A stretch of 64,000 bases of DNA from Alteriqipengyuania halimionae. Lineage in GTDB: Bacteria > Pseudomonadota > Alphaproteobacteria > Sphingomonadales > Sphingomonadaceae. Below the pieces are notes generated by a model, which was given only the letters and a program-made list of their open reading frames with translations, did not search any database and had not been told where the DNA came from. Within the stretch, counting starts at the first letter, position 1. Each line of letters opens with the position of its first letter. Positions 29,874 through 41,062 of this stretch are shown one piece after another. The translations under genes and the position numbers were made by a program. The stretch lies in assembly GCF_009827575.1 (NCBI RefSeq), contig NZ_WTYR01000001.1, forward strand, positions 1,178,001 to 1,242,000, written 5' to 3'.

Positions 29874-30448
29874 TTTGCAGCGTCTTGCTTGATGCCGCGA
29901 AGCCACTCAATCATTTGATTAACTTGATCTTCATTCAGCTTCCGTTGGCGCCCCAAGATATCTATCGGTCGGTTACCTTGTTTCCCAACGATATCCGATA
30001 ATTTGCTTAAGGTCTGCTGTCGCGCCAACTCGACCTCTCTGGGTGACTGGATGGCAAGGGGATCAGCACCCACAATGAAATTCTTTACGCGTCTTTCGAA
30101 ACCTTTGTCCGCGTGGTGGTCGAGCGGGTGCTTATTCCCGTCGGCGTCTACAATGATATTTCCGACTACAATCCCGTCCTCCCTCAAACGAAGTCGGTTC
30201 TGTGGGAAGCGACCATATGCCGCTAGATGATCGATCTTCTCGGCAACCTTTAGACCTCCAAATACGTATTGCGCCAGATCCTCAGTCTTCCCCGAAACAA
30301 CAAAGAGGTAGTCACCAATATCGACGAATTCTCGCAGATTACTCATGCAGGCACCAAGGGAAGGCACCTCCCCGAACATGGGATCGCTGATGTTATCAAG
30401 CCCCGCTGGATCAGCTCCGGTCCCGGTTATGTAAATGTATCCCTTCAT
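29870..30448 (-). CDS. Nmad/PUA-like domain protein, tentative
   Basis: 192 aa. The first 95 residues (KGYIYITGTGADPAG, then GACMSNLREFVDIGDYLFVVSGK, then YVFGGLKVAEKI) have the beta-rich layout and the R-x-x-(V/A)-x-x-GD(Y/W) signature seen in nucleotide-modification-associated (Nmad) and PUA/ASCH-like domains, which read or make modified bases. The rest is helical (KLSDIVGKQGNR, then QVNQMIEWLRG). Both ends overlap neighbours by 4 nt. The assignment is by motif feel and needs a profile search; an unknown fold is the alternative. Confidence 0.55.
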   Translation of the reverse strand: MKGYIYITGTGADPAGLDNISDPMFGEVPSLGACMSNLREFVDIGDYLFVVSGKTEDLAQYVFGGLKVAEKIDHLAAYGRFPQNRLRLREDGIVVGNIIVDADGNKHPLDHHADKGFERRVKNFIVGADPLAIQSPREVELARQQTLSKLSDIVGKQGNRPIDILGRQRKLNEDQVNQMIEWLRGIKQDAAK

Positions 30449-31515
30449 TTTTTTCCTCTGTTATTATCTAAATTTTGGATAGTATTTAGGAACGGGTTAC
30501 TGATTACCTTCTTATTTTTAATTGATGATGATAGTTTTATATTGCAAGATTTACATCGATGGTTGGAATGCGGGATGAAAGCATCCATTCCATTGTCGAA
30601 ATAGGCCTCTCCACAATCGCAGACCAATACCACGATACGCCCGCGCAAATGCGCGAGAGCATTTTGCGCCATGAAATATCGCAGGTGAGATTCGTCAATC
30701 TCGATACCGTCTAGGACGACAGCGTCGAAAGTTTCATCCTCAAGGCGAGTTGACCTATCTGCAGCGTATCCATGAAAATGGATACCCTCCTCTTCCGGCC
30801 TCGGCGCGGTCCAGAGGAGTGCGGGATTTGAAGCCCACATTTGGATGCCGCCCGGAAAATCGTTCACGCTCGCCTCCAGCCTGCGCTCAGCACGAACAAT
30901 TGAACGATTTGCGTCACTATCCTGAAAAACCTGCCGCAGACCTTTGAGAGGATTAGAAATGCCCTTCTTGTTGGCGAGGAAAATCTCTCCACAGGCATGG
31001 CAGAGGTGCCTCTTGTGCGGCTTCACAGCAAACCACTCAGAATCCAGATGCGGCTCACCACAGTAGGTACAAAATAATGAATCCAAATTGTGACCGATCG
31101 CTCTAGAAATGTATGCGGACACGGCCGTTTCACGCGTTACATATACCTTGCGCTTCTCGAATAAATCCACGGAGATTTCGAGAGCGACGGCATCGACGGT
31201 GTCATCTATGCCTTTCTCTAAGTCGCCAGCATCATCTCGAGCGTGGACATGGATCCCCTCCACCTCCTCAAGCCCCGTGGAATCGTATGCGGGTTTCACC
31301 GCACCCCACAGAGCTACCCCCCCATCGTAATCTTTGGGATTTAATTCCAGGATTTCTTTTGATTCCAGAGAGCGATAAGCGCCTTCGCAACGCTCAAGCT
31401 TTATTCCGTACTTTCCAGTCGCGGACGCTTGATGGGCATGACACCAAAAGCGTGGCCTCCCATCCCGGCGTTTGCCGGCTGGGCGGATATCACAATCGGA
31501 CCGCTTCTCTTGCAT
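30445..31515 (-). CDS. Duplicated zinc-ribbon protein of unknown function (first gene of the unit)
   Basis: 356 aa. An N-terminal zinc-knuckle-like segment (C8, C25, H26, H28 within RPRFWCHAHQA) precedes two tandem copies of a domain of about 130 residues (62-198 and 219-349). Each copy begins (Y/F)xGG(V/I), has an EGIHxH motif (87-91 and 244-248), and ends in a zinc ribbon. Copy 1 has C149, C152, H167, H170, C172, C175; copy 2 has C299, C301, H316, H319, C321, C324. Each ribbon is followed by (I)SNP(L/F). The duplication is clear to the eye. I recognise no named family. It is the promoter-proximal gene; ATG 31515 has GGAG 8 bases upstream. Confidence 0.72.
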   Translation of the reverse strand: MQEKRSDCDIRPAGKRRDGRPRFWCHAHQASATGKYGIKLERCEGAYRSLESKEILELNPKDYDGGVALWGAVKPAYDSTGLEEVEGIHVHARDDAGDLEKGIDDTVDAVALEISVDLFEKRKVYVTRETAVSAYISRAIGHNLDSLFCTYCGEPHLDSEWFAVKPHKRHLCHACGEIFLANKKGISNPLKGLRQVFQDSDANRSIVRAERRLEASVNDFPGGIQMWASNPALLWTAPRPEEEGIHFHGYAADRSTRLEDETFDAVVLDGIEIDESHLRYFMAQNALAHLRGRIVVLVCDCGEAYFDNGMDAFIPHSNHRCKSCNIKLSSSIKNKKVISNPFLNTIQNLDNNRGKK

Positions 31516-31534
31516 GTTTCATGCTCCACAACCT

Positions 31535-31564
31535 CTCTTATAAGAGGAAATTGGAACAAAGCAA
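31535..31564 (-). promoter_or_regulatory. Candidate promoter with palindromic operator for the four-gene unit
   Basis: On the minus strand, TTGCTT (31564-31559), a 16-bp spacer and TATAAG (31542-31537) form a sigma-70-like promoter. The -10 lies inside a perfect 12-bp palindrome CTCTTATAAGAG (31535-31546), a good site for the XRE domain encoded in the unit. A second dyad GCATG-TTT-CATGC (31512-31524) covers the start codon. Confidence 0.6.
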
Positions 31565-31599
31565 GAATCGGAACGAAAGTTGGCAGTGATTGCAGAAAG

Positions 31600-33435
<1,836 letters not shown>

Positions 33436-33539
33436 CAAACGCTTCAAACAGGAGGGTGTGCGCGGAAAATGCGCAGTTGCTGCGCCTTTAGCCCGACCTG
33501 CCCGGCAAGGCCAGCGTTGGAAGCGCAGATGCCGACGGC

Positions 33540-35762
33540 TTATCCGGCGTAGCGCATATCTTCCGACGATGCGTAGCTACGCGTGTTGAACGCCGGGACA
33601 CCCGATCCGGCCGCCCCGACATTGTGGGCCAGCGGATAGGCCCCGGGCGGCAATGCCTGCAGCGGCATGCCCGCAGCGGCCAGCGCATAGGGGCTGATGC
33701 GGAAGCGGGTGCACAACCCGTCATTCCCGTCGCTGATCAGCGTGTTCTCGAACTCGATGCCCTGCCGTTCCTCTTCCGAGCGGCGCACCGTCGCCAGAGC
33801 AAGCTGGCCGCCGCCGAGGTCGAGCACGAGTTCGGTGCCGACCGGGACTTCGGCGATCCCTTCGATCATGGCGCCGGAGCGAGAGAGGTTGCGCAGTCGC
33901 ACGTCGTAGCGATGATCCCCGTGGATCACGCCGACCTTGCGGAACACGCTATGACGCTCGGCGCGGTTGCGCTTGGGTCCTACGGCCTTGAGGATCAGCC
34001 GGCCGTCGGCCATCCGTTCGAGCACGTCTTCGTGCGACATCGCTTCGGAAAACAGGAAGCCCTGGACATAGTCGACGCCCTTGCTGTGAACGAGTTCGAG
34101 TTCGTCGAGCGCTTCCACACCCTCCACCGTCGTAACCATGCCCAACGCCTTGGCAACGCTGACGATGGCCGAAATGATGAAAGGGTTGCGGCTATCGCGA
34201 TCCGTCGAGCCGACCACAAAAGTGCGGTCGATCTTGACCTTGTCGAACGGTGCGCGCCCCAGATAGCTGAGCGAGGAGAACCCCGTTCCGAAATCGTCGA
34301 GCGACAGTCTGACGCCCAGTTTCTTCAACTGGCGGAAGAGGGTGTCGGTGCGCTCCAGATCGCTGATGAACACGCTCTCGGTGATTTCGAGTTCGAGACG
34401 CGAGGGAGAGATTCCGGCCTGTGCGATCGCATTCGCCACCATCGAGGCGAGACCGTCTTGCCGGAACTGTGTGGCCGAGAAATTGATCGCAACCGAGACG
34501 TGTTCGGGCCATTGCGCAGCGTCCATGCACGCACGGCGGATCGCCCATTCCCCGAGCTTGGCGATGAGGTTCGTTTCCTCGGCAACGGGAATGAACTTGG
34601 CCGGGGGAATGTCGCCCATGTCCTTGTGGTGCCAGCGCATCAGCGCTTCATATCCGATCACCTCGCCGGTATCCCGATCGACGTAGGGCTGGTAGGCGAG
34701 CGTGAGCTCCTCGTTGAGGAGCACGTCACGCAGCGCATCTTCGATCGCCGTTCGCTCGCGCGCCTTGTCGTGCAATTCGGCCGAATAGAACCGGAATTGA
34801 CCGCGTCCCCCGCCCTTTGCCGAATAGAGCGCAAGATCCGCGCTGCGGACCAGTTCCTCACTGGTAACACCGTCATACGGCGCGATCGCAATCCCCACCG
34901 ACGCGCCGATCAGGCAGCGATTGCCATCGACCGAATAGGGCTGCGACAGCAGCGAGACGATCGACTGACCGGTATCGGCCAATCGCGCTCGATCGTCGAT
35001 GTCGGGCAAGATGATCTGGAACTCGTCTACGCCCAGACGCCCGAGCTCGAATTCTTCCATCACGACGTTAACCAAACGCTCGGCGACCTGCTTGAGCAAC
35101 TCGTCACCTGCCTGGTGCCCCAGCGTATCGTTCACCGCTTTGAAGCGATCTAGGTCGAGCAGCATGATCGCGCAGGCCCGCTTCGCAGCCGTACAGACCC
35201 GCATCTGCCGGTCGAGTTGGCTCGAAAGGCTCAAGCGGTTCGAAAGTCCGGTCAAAGAGTCATACATCGCGAGCCGCGAGACCTCGTTCTGGCTGCGACG
35301 GCGTTCGGTAACATCGGACGCATGCCCGCAGAACCCGGTGAACTGGCCTTGCGCGTCTCGCTGCGGACAGCCGCTCAACGCCCAGCGCTGTTCGACCTCG
35401 TCATTGTGCGAGCGCACGACGATGTCGCTGAACTCCTTGCGCCCGGCGGGGTAGATTTTCAGTCCGCGCGCACGGCCCTCCTCGCATTCGCTTTCCTCGA
35501 TCTCGCGATCATCGATCAGTATCCTGGTGAGAGGCTTGCCGATAAACTCGTCGACACCCATTCCAAGCGTAGCCGCCGTCCGCGGAGAGAATTAGGTCAC
35601 GATCCCATGATTGTCGGTCGCCCAGAACCACCCTTGGCCGCTCGATTCATACTCGCGCATCAATAGAACGCTCTGCTCGATATCGTCCCGGCTCATTCCG
35701 GTGAGCAGCCCGCCGCGTTCGACACGATGGCCCGCTGCGTTCTTGCGCAACTTGCTGAGCAT
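33540..35762 (-). pseudogene. PAS-GGDEF-EAL-PilZ c-di-GMP protein interrupted by an in-frame stop
   Basis: The gene starts at ATG 35762 (MLSKLRKNAAG, after GAGGGACA), but an in-frame TAA at 35594-35592 stops it after 56 codons, in the middle of a PAS domain (WFWATDNHGIVT, stop, FSPRTAATLGM). The remainder is open for 673 codons from ATG 35561. In that numbering there is a GGDEF domain with degenerate LGVDEF (177-181), an EAL domain with intact GYEALMRW (305-307) and DDFGTGFSS (422), and a C-terminal PilZ domain (RNRAERHSV and NLSRSGAMIEG, about 535-620). The EAL part looks like an active phosphodiesterase. Reinitiation at 35561, 10 codons after the stop, would give a PAS-truncated protein. 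Confidence 0.85.
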
Positions 35763-35961
35763 TGTCCCTCCGAAAACACCCCCCTGTCCCTTTTAGAGGA
35801 TGTTCCACGGACCGTGGCATACAGGCATGACATTAGAAGGTGGTTAATCGCGACGACGGATCATGCTTGCGGCAAGCCGTCTTGCAAAGACGAGGCGCGA
35901 AGGGCATCCTTCGAACACAAAGACCGGCAAGGTTAACTTTCCGGGCGAAGCAGGAGAGACG

Positions 35962-37293
35962 ATGCGGCATATTGCAGTGATCGGCTCCGGCCCGGCAGGA
36001 TACTACACTGCCGAGGCGGCGCAGAAGAAATGGGGCGAGGACGTGCGGGTCGACATGTTCGACCGCCTGCCGGTTCCCTACGGTCTCATCCGGACGGGGG
36101 TCGCGCCCGACCACCAATCGATCAAGGGGGTGTCCCGCCGTTACGAGAAAACGGCATTGACCGACCATGTTCGCTTCGTCGGCAATGTGACGGTGGGTGA
36201 AGACGTATCGATCGCCGAACTGCAATCGATGTACGATGCCATCGTGGTGGCGACCGGCGCTCCGCATGACCGCGAACTGGCCATCGAAGGTGCCGATCTC
36301 GACGGCATCTATGGAAGCGCCGCCTTCGTAGGCTGGTATAACGGCCATCCGGAATTCGCAGATCTCGACCCCGACTTGTCGGGTGAGACGGCGGTGGTCG
36401 TGGGAATGGGCAATGTCGCGCTCGATATCGCGCGCATATTGGCGAAGACTCCCGACGAATTCGAGGGCAGCGACATCGTGGCCCACGCCTACGATCTGCT
36501 CGGCCGCTCGAACATTCGTCAGATCGTGTTGCTAGGACGGCGTGGGCCGCACCAGATCATGATGACGCCCAAGGAACTGGGCGAACTGATGCATCTCGAG
36601 CGCGCAACGCCACGCGTCGATCCCGACGACCTGCCGGATGAAGAGGAAGACACGCTGCTCGAGCCTGGCCTGCGAAAATCGGTTGCCCATCTCCGCAGCT
36701 TCACCGCGATCCCTGAGAGTGAAAGATCCGACAAGGCGGTCGAAATCGATTTCCACTTCTTCGAAAGCCCGAAAACGATCCTCGGCGAGGATGGGAGGGT
36801 CTGTGCGATCGAGGTGGAGCGTACGGAGGTCAAAGCCGGACGCGCCGTCGGCACTGGAGAAATCCACCGCATCCCCTGCTCGCTCGTGCTCACCGCAATC
36901 GGATATCTGACCGCGCCGATCGAAGGCATTCCATTCGACGAGCGCGCAGGCCGCTTCGCCAATGACGAGGGTCGCATCCTCCCCGGTCTCTACACCGTCG
37001 GCTGGGCCAAGCGCGGACCATCGGGCACGATCGGCACCAACAAGCCCGACGGGTTTGGCGTGGTCGAACGGATCGAGGAAGACCTGGCCAGCGGTGCGCT
37101 GGGCAAAGGTGGCAAGCGCGGGCGCGAGGCGTTCGACATCTTCGCCGAACATCGCGGGCTCGACATCGTCACCTTCCAGGACTGGAAGAAGATCGAAGAA
37201 GCCGAAACCGCCGCAGCACGCGACGGCGCACCGCGCGAAAAATTCGTCGATATCGAAGCGATGATCGAAGCTCGGAGCGTGCCGCCCCGGTGA
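35962..37293 (+). CDS. Adrenodoxin-reductase-type ferredoxin/NADP reductase
   Basis: 443-aa FAD enzyme of the FprA/adrenodoxin reductase family that moves electrons between NADPH and ferredoxin. FAD motif GSGPAGYYTAE near residue 8, the PVPYGLIRTGVAPDH signature, NADP motif GMGNVALDIARIL, and the late VGWAKRGPSGTIGTNKPD motif are seen. ATG 35962 has an AGGAGAG site. Redox partner is not in the window. Confidence 0.93.
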   Translation: MRHIAVIGSGPAGYYTAEAAQKKWGEDVRVDMFDRLPVPYGLIRTGVAPDHQSIKGVSRRYEKTALTDHVRFVGNVTVGEDVSIAELQSMYDAIVVATGAPHDRELAIEGADLDGIYGSAAFVGWYNGHPEFADLDPDLSGETAVVVGMGNVALDIARILAKTPDEFEGSDIVAHAYDLLGRSNIRQIVLLGRRGPHQIMMTPKELGELMHLERATPRVDPDDLPDEEEDTLLEPGLRKSVAHLRSFTAIPESERSDKAVEIDFHFFESPKTILGEDGRVCAIEVERTEVKAGRAVGTGEIHRIPCSLVLTAIGYLTAPIEGIPFDERAGRFANDEGRILPGLYTVGWAKRGPSGTIGTNKPDGFGVVERIEEDLASGALGKGGKRGREAFDIFAEHRGLDIVTFQDWKKIEEAETAAARDGAPREKFVDIEAMIEARSVPPR

Positions 37294-37491
37294 TCGTCAG
37301 CGCGCGAACGGCATGTTCGCCGCAATTGCCTGCGGCATGGCGGAGTACCCTCCTGGATCACACCCGATCGCCCGGCATCCGATGCGGGTTCCTCACAAGC
37401 AGGGCACCGCCATCTTAGGAAAGCGTTTGATGAATCGAGATGCGCAAAAACAATCGCGCACCGAAGCCAGGGACAAGTGGGGGAGACACCG

Positions 37492-39177
37492 ATGCCCGAA
37501 CTGGAAGATGAAGCTGCGCAGTCGACCTCTGCGCTGGGCCCGCTTATCGGGCTGACGCGCGAGGATATTCTCGGCGCGGTCGCCGTGCTGCTGCGCGAGA
37601 CGGCTGCCGACCCCGCCAGGCTGATGCGCCACAGCCAGGCGATGGGCAGCGAAATGGTCAAGATCATGACCGGCTCTTCGGAGCTGAAGCCGCACCCCAA
37701 GGATCGGCGCTTCATGGACCCGGCTTGGCAATACAATCCCTTCATGCGGGCAGGCGCGCAATATTACCTGGCTGTGCAGAAAGGCATGGCCGATTGGCTC
37801 GACGATCTCGAACTCGACGATCTCGAGCGCGATCGGGCGCGGTTCATTTCCAATATCATCATCGATTCCATTGCGCCGACAAACACACTTGCGGGCAATC
37901 CCACGGCGCAGAAACGTGCCATCGACAGCGGCGGATTGAGCCTCATCAAGGGCCTCAAGAACGCCTATCGCGACATCACCGAAAACAAGGGGATGGTAAG
38001 CCAGGTCGACAAGCGGCCCTTTGAACTGGGCGAGAATATTGCCGCCAGCCCCGGTGCTGTGGTCCACCGCACCGAGATGTTCGAACTCGTTCAATACACG
38101 CCGAGCACCGAAGAGGTTTATGCTGTCCCGGCGCTGACGATCCCACCGCAGATCAACAAAATGTACATCAACGACCTCTCGCCCGAGAAATCGGTCGTCA
38201 AATATCTTGTCGACAATGGCATGCAGACTTTCGTCATCAGCTGGAAAAACCCGACCAGGGAACAGGGTAGCTGGAATATGGCGGATTACGTCCGCTCCTG
38301 CCGCGAGGCGATGGAGGTAACAGCCAAGATCAGCGGGTCGGACAAGGTCAATGTGTCGGCCGGCTGCTCGGGCGGACAGACCGCAGCGATGCTGGCGAGC
38401 AAGATGGCTGCCGACGGAGACGATCTGCTCGGTTCGCTAACACTGATGGTTTGCGTGCTTCATCCCAAGCAGAACGATATCGAAGCCGGATCGCTGATCA
38501 GCGAGAACGGTCTTACCCTGGCGCACCGCCGGGCCGACAAGGCTGGGGTGATCAAGGGAGACGATCTCGCGCGGGGCTTTGCCTGGCTGCGGCCCAACGA
38601 CCTGATTTGGAACTACGTTGTCAATAATTACCTTCTGGGCGAGGATCCTCCCGCCTTCGACGTGCTATACTGGAATGCCGACGCCACCAACCTTTCGGGC
38701 AGTCTGATGGGAGATTTCCTGACGATCTACGAATCGCTCGCCTTCACGAAAAAGGGCGATGTCGATATGGTCGATCACAAGGTCGATCTGTCGAAAGTCG
38801 ATGCCGACCTGTTCATCCTGGGCGGCGTGACCGATCATATCACACCGTGGCGCGCGACCTACCGCTCGACGCAATTGTTCGGATCGAAGGATGTCACCTA
38901 TGTTCTGAGCCAATCCGGCCATATGCAGGCGATCCTCAACCCTCCGGGCAATCCCAAGGCGAAGTATTTCGTCCAGAAGAAGAAGGGCAAACTGCCCGCA
39001 ACGGCAGAACAATGGCTCGAGGGCACCGAGGAAGTCGCAGGCAGCTGGTGGCCATTCTGGATGCAGTGGCTGCAAAAACGGTCCGGAAAAAAGGTCGCCG
39101 CGCCCAAAGGCCTGGGCAGCAAGGATTTTCCGGAGCGTGAATCGGCGCCGGGCCTTTACGTGCGTGAAGCATGCTGA
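37492..39177 (+). CDS. phaC: Polyhydroxyalkanoate synthase PhaC (class I)
   Basis: 561-aa polymerase that builds PHA from hydroxyacyl-CoA. The lipase-box-like GCSGG has catalytic Cys292; Asp448 (GGVTDHITPW) and His477 (SQSGHMQA) complete the triad. The conserved N-terminal WQYNPFMRAGAQYYL is present. A GTG 15 bp upstream is in frame, but ATG 37492 is preceded by GGGGGAGA. It is followed at once by a hydrolase likely to depolymerise PHA; no phasin or phaA/phaB is in the window. Confidence 0.95.
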   Translation: MPELEDEAAQSTSALGPLIGLTREDILGAVAVLLRETAADPARLMRHSQAMGSEMVKIMTGSSELKPHPKDRRFMDPAWQYNPFMRAGAQYYLAVQKGMADWLDDLELDDLERDRARFISNIIIDSIAPTNTLAGNPTAQKRAIDSGGLSLIKGLKNAYRDITENKGMVSQVDKRPFELGENIAASPGAVVHRTEMFELVQYTPSTEEVYAVPALTIPPQINKMYINDLSPEKSVVKYLVDNGMQTFVISWKNPTREQGSWNMADYVRSCREAMEVTAKISGSDKVNVSAGCSGGQTAAMLASKMAADGDDLLGSLTLMVCVLHPKQNDIEAGSLISENGLTLAHRRADKAGVIKGDDLARGFAWLRPNDLIWNYVVNNYLLGEDPPAFDVLYWNADATNLSGSLMGDFLTIYESLAFTKKGDVDMVDHKVDLSKVDADLFILGGVTDHITPWRATYRSTQLFGSKDVTYVLSQSGHMQAILNPPGNPKAKYFVQKKKGKLPATAEQWLEGTEEVAGSWWPFWMQWLQKRSGKKVAAPKGLGSKDFPERESAPGLYVREAC

Positions 39178-39211
39178 CAGGGCTGCTATACAAGTTTCGA
39201 AAGGCTACCGA

Positions 39212-40060
39212 ATGACCGATCCGATGGACAGCGCTACCGTCTACCTAGACGAGATTGGTGGACGCACGCTGCGGATCGCCCACTGGCGGCTCGACGACAA
39301 TCTCGACCACCCTCCGGTACTTTTCTTCAACGGGATTGGCGCGAATATCGAAGCCGTTGCGCCGCTTGCTGCAGCGCTCGGCGAACGTGCCTTTATCATG
39401 TTCGACATGCCCGGCACTGGTGGTTCGCCCGATCCGGTGGTGCCCTACAACACTTTCACGATGAGCTGGGTGGCGAAGAAGCTGCTCGATCGGCTCGGCG
39501 TGCTCGAAGTCGACGTAATGGGCGTGTCATGGGGCGGCGCAATGGCGCAGCATTTCGCGCTCCAGCACCACAAGCGCACCCGAAAGCTGATCCTCGCCGC
39601 GACGAGCCCGGGCATGCTCATGGTACCCGGCAAGCTCTCGGCCCTTACGAAGATGGTCGATCCGCGCCGCTATGTGGACGCCGACTTCATGAACGAGCAT
39701 TTCGCCACGCTCTATGGCGGAGTGATGCGCGATTCCGGCGCGAAGGCCAAGCGCAGCCATATCGGCCGCATCACGCCCCCCTCCCCGCGCGGCTACGTCT
39801 ACCAGCTGATCGCCATGCTCGGCTGGACCAGCGCGCTCGCTCTTCCGTTTTTGAAGAAAGATGTGCTGGTCATGATGGGCGGCGACGACAACATCGTTGT
39901 CCCCGCCAATGGCAAGCTGCTCGCCGAACTGATGCCCAATGCTCGGCTGGTCGAATTTCCCGATGGCGGCCACCTGTTCCTGCTCACCCATAGCGAGGAA
40001 AGCGTCGCCGCAATCCGAGCCTTTCTGGATGAAGAGGACGAGCTCGCCGAAGCCGCGTGA
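39212..40060 (+). CDS. Alpha/beta hydrolase, intracellular PHA depolymerase-like
   Basis: 282-aa alpha/beta hydrolase with nucleophile elbow GVSWGG, oxyanion region FFNGIGANIE, acid GGDDNIV and His GGHLFLL. The sequence pattern (FNGIGAN, FDMPGTGGS, GVSWGGAMAQ) resembles PhaZ of medium-chain PHA storage loci. Position 34 bp after phaC supports polymer turnover. It could act on another ester. Confidence 0.82.
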   Translation: MTDPMDSATVYLDEIGGRTLRIAHWRLDDNLDHPPVLFFNGIGANIEAVAPLAAALGERAFIMFDMPGTGGSPDPVVPYNTFTMSWVAKKLLDRLGVLEVDVMGVSWGGAMAQHFALQHHKRTRKLILAATSPGMLMVPGKLSALTKMVDPRRYVDADFMNEHFATLYGGVMRDSGAKAKRSHIGRITPPSPRGYVYQLIAMLGWTSALALPFLKKDVLVMMGGDDNIVVPANGKLLAELMPNARLVEFPDGGHLFLLTHSEESVAAIRAFLDEEDELAEAA

Positions 40061-40092
40061 TCAGTCGTTAGGTGTGCGAAGGCACAGGGCGA

Positions 40093-41046
40093 TCATTCGG
40101 CGCTGCGCGACACGCCACACTGTCCTGCCTGTTGCAATCGCCCTGCTCCGGCCAAGGCTTCGCCTGCCGCGCGGGGACGATCGGTGGCGATGATGTCGAC
40201 TCCTTCTTCGCCGAGTTCGGCATAGCGCGCATCGATGCCGTAGCGATCGAGCAGGTTATCGATCGAATTGCGTCCGCCAAGCGTGCCGAAGATCACCTCG
40301 ACATCTGCATCGTCAAGGATGTTGTAAAGCTCGGGCCGCGGCGTGCGAATGCCGGTGAAGGCCAGCAGGCGATCGGCCGGAATTCCCGCCGCAACCGCCT
40401 CCTCGAGCGCCGAAGGCCGTTCCATCGAATACGACACCAGCATTTCGGGCGCGAGCGCGTGCAGTTCCTTGGCCTGGTCGAGCGAATAGGCGATCAGGAC
40501 GACGCCCTGTGCCATCCCTTCGGCGCGGATCATGGCAATCACATCGTCGCGCGGCGTATCGCGCTTGAAATCGATCTCCAGCACCGTGCGGTTCTTCGCC
40601 CAGCGCAATGCCTGCTCAAGCGTTGGAATACGATAGGGCGTGACCCAGCCTGCCTCGTCGCGCAGACGGGCCTGCGACAGCGCGCGCCAATCCAGCGCAG
40701 CGGCCTCTCCGGTGAGGTTTGTCGTTCGATCGAGCGTGTCGTCATGCAGCAGGAACAGCATGCGATCACTGCTGACGGCGACGTCCACTTCCATGATCGC
40801 GGGCACGGCATGGAGCAGCGCATCCATCGCCTCGATCGAATTCTCGGGCAGACCGGGCGTCGGACCACCGCGATGAGCGGCGATCACTGTCTGGCCGGCG
40901 GCTTCGAAGCAGTCGAGCGTGGCGGAAAGATCGGCGTCCGTGTCGAACCGCCATTGTCCGGAAGCCGGCTGGCTCGTCCCCGATTGTGCCGACAGGGGCG
41001 TAGCAAAGAGCGCAAGCGCGGCAGCGATCGTGCGGGAAATACGCAT
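40093..41046 (-). CDS. Periplasmic glycerophosphodiester phosphodiesterase
   Basis: 317 aa: signal peptide (cleavage after PLSAQ, about residue 21), then a GDPD TIM barrel with AHRGG, ENSIEAMD, EVDVAVS and LHDDTLDRTT motifs. It hydrolyses glycerophosphodiesters to glycerol-3-phosphate and an alcohol. It is 16 bp downstream of dnaN on the same strand. Confidence 0.9.
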   Translation of the reverse strand: MRISRTIAAALALFATPLSAQSGTSQPASGQWRFDTDADLSATLDCFEAAGQTVIAAHRGGPTPGLPENSIEAMDALLHAVPAIMEVDVAVSSDRMLFLLHDDTLDRTTNLTGEAAALDWRALSQARLRDEAGWVTPYRIPTLEQALRWAKNRTVLEIDFKRDTPRDDVIAMIRAEGMAQGVVLIAYSLDQAKELHALAPEMLVSYSMERPSALEEAVAAGIPADRLLAFTGIRTPRPELYNILDDADVEVIFGTLGGRNSIDNLLDRYGIDARYAELGEEGVDIIATDRPRAAGEALAGAGRLQQAGQCGVSRSAE

Positions 41047-41062
41047 AGCCCGCAGACCGCGC

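Noticed and set aside
28115-31599. Direct repeats or tRNA attachment site bounding the accessory unit
   Set aside because: No repeat longer than about six bases shared by the two edges was seen by eye and no tRNA is present; the entry mechanism stays unknown.
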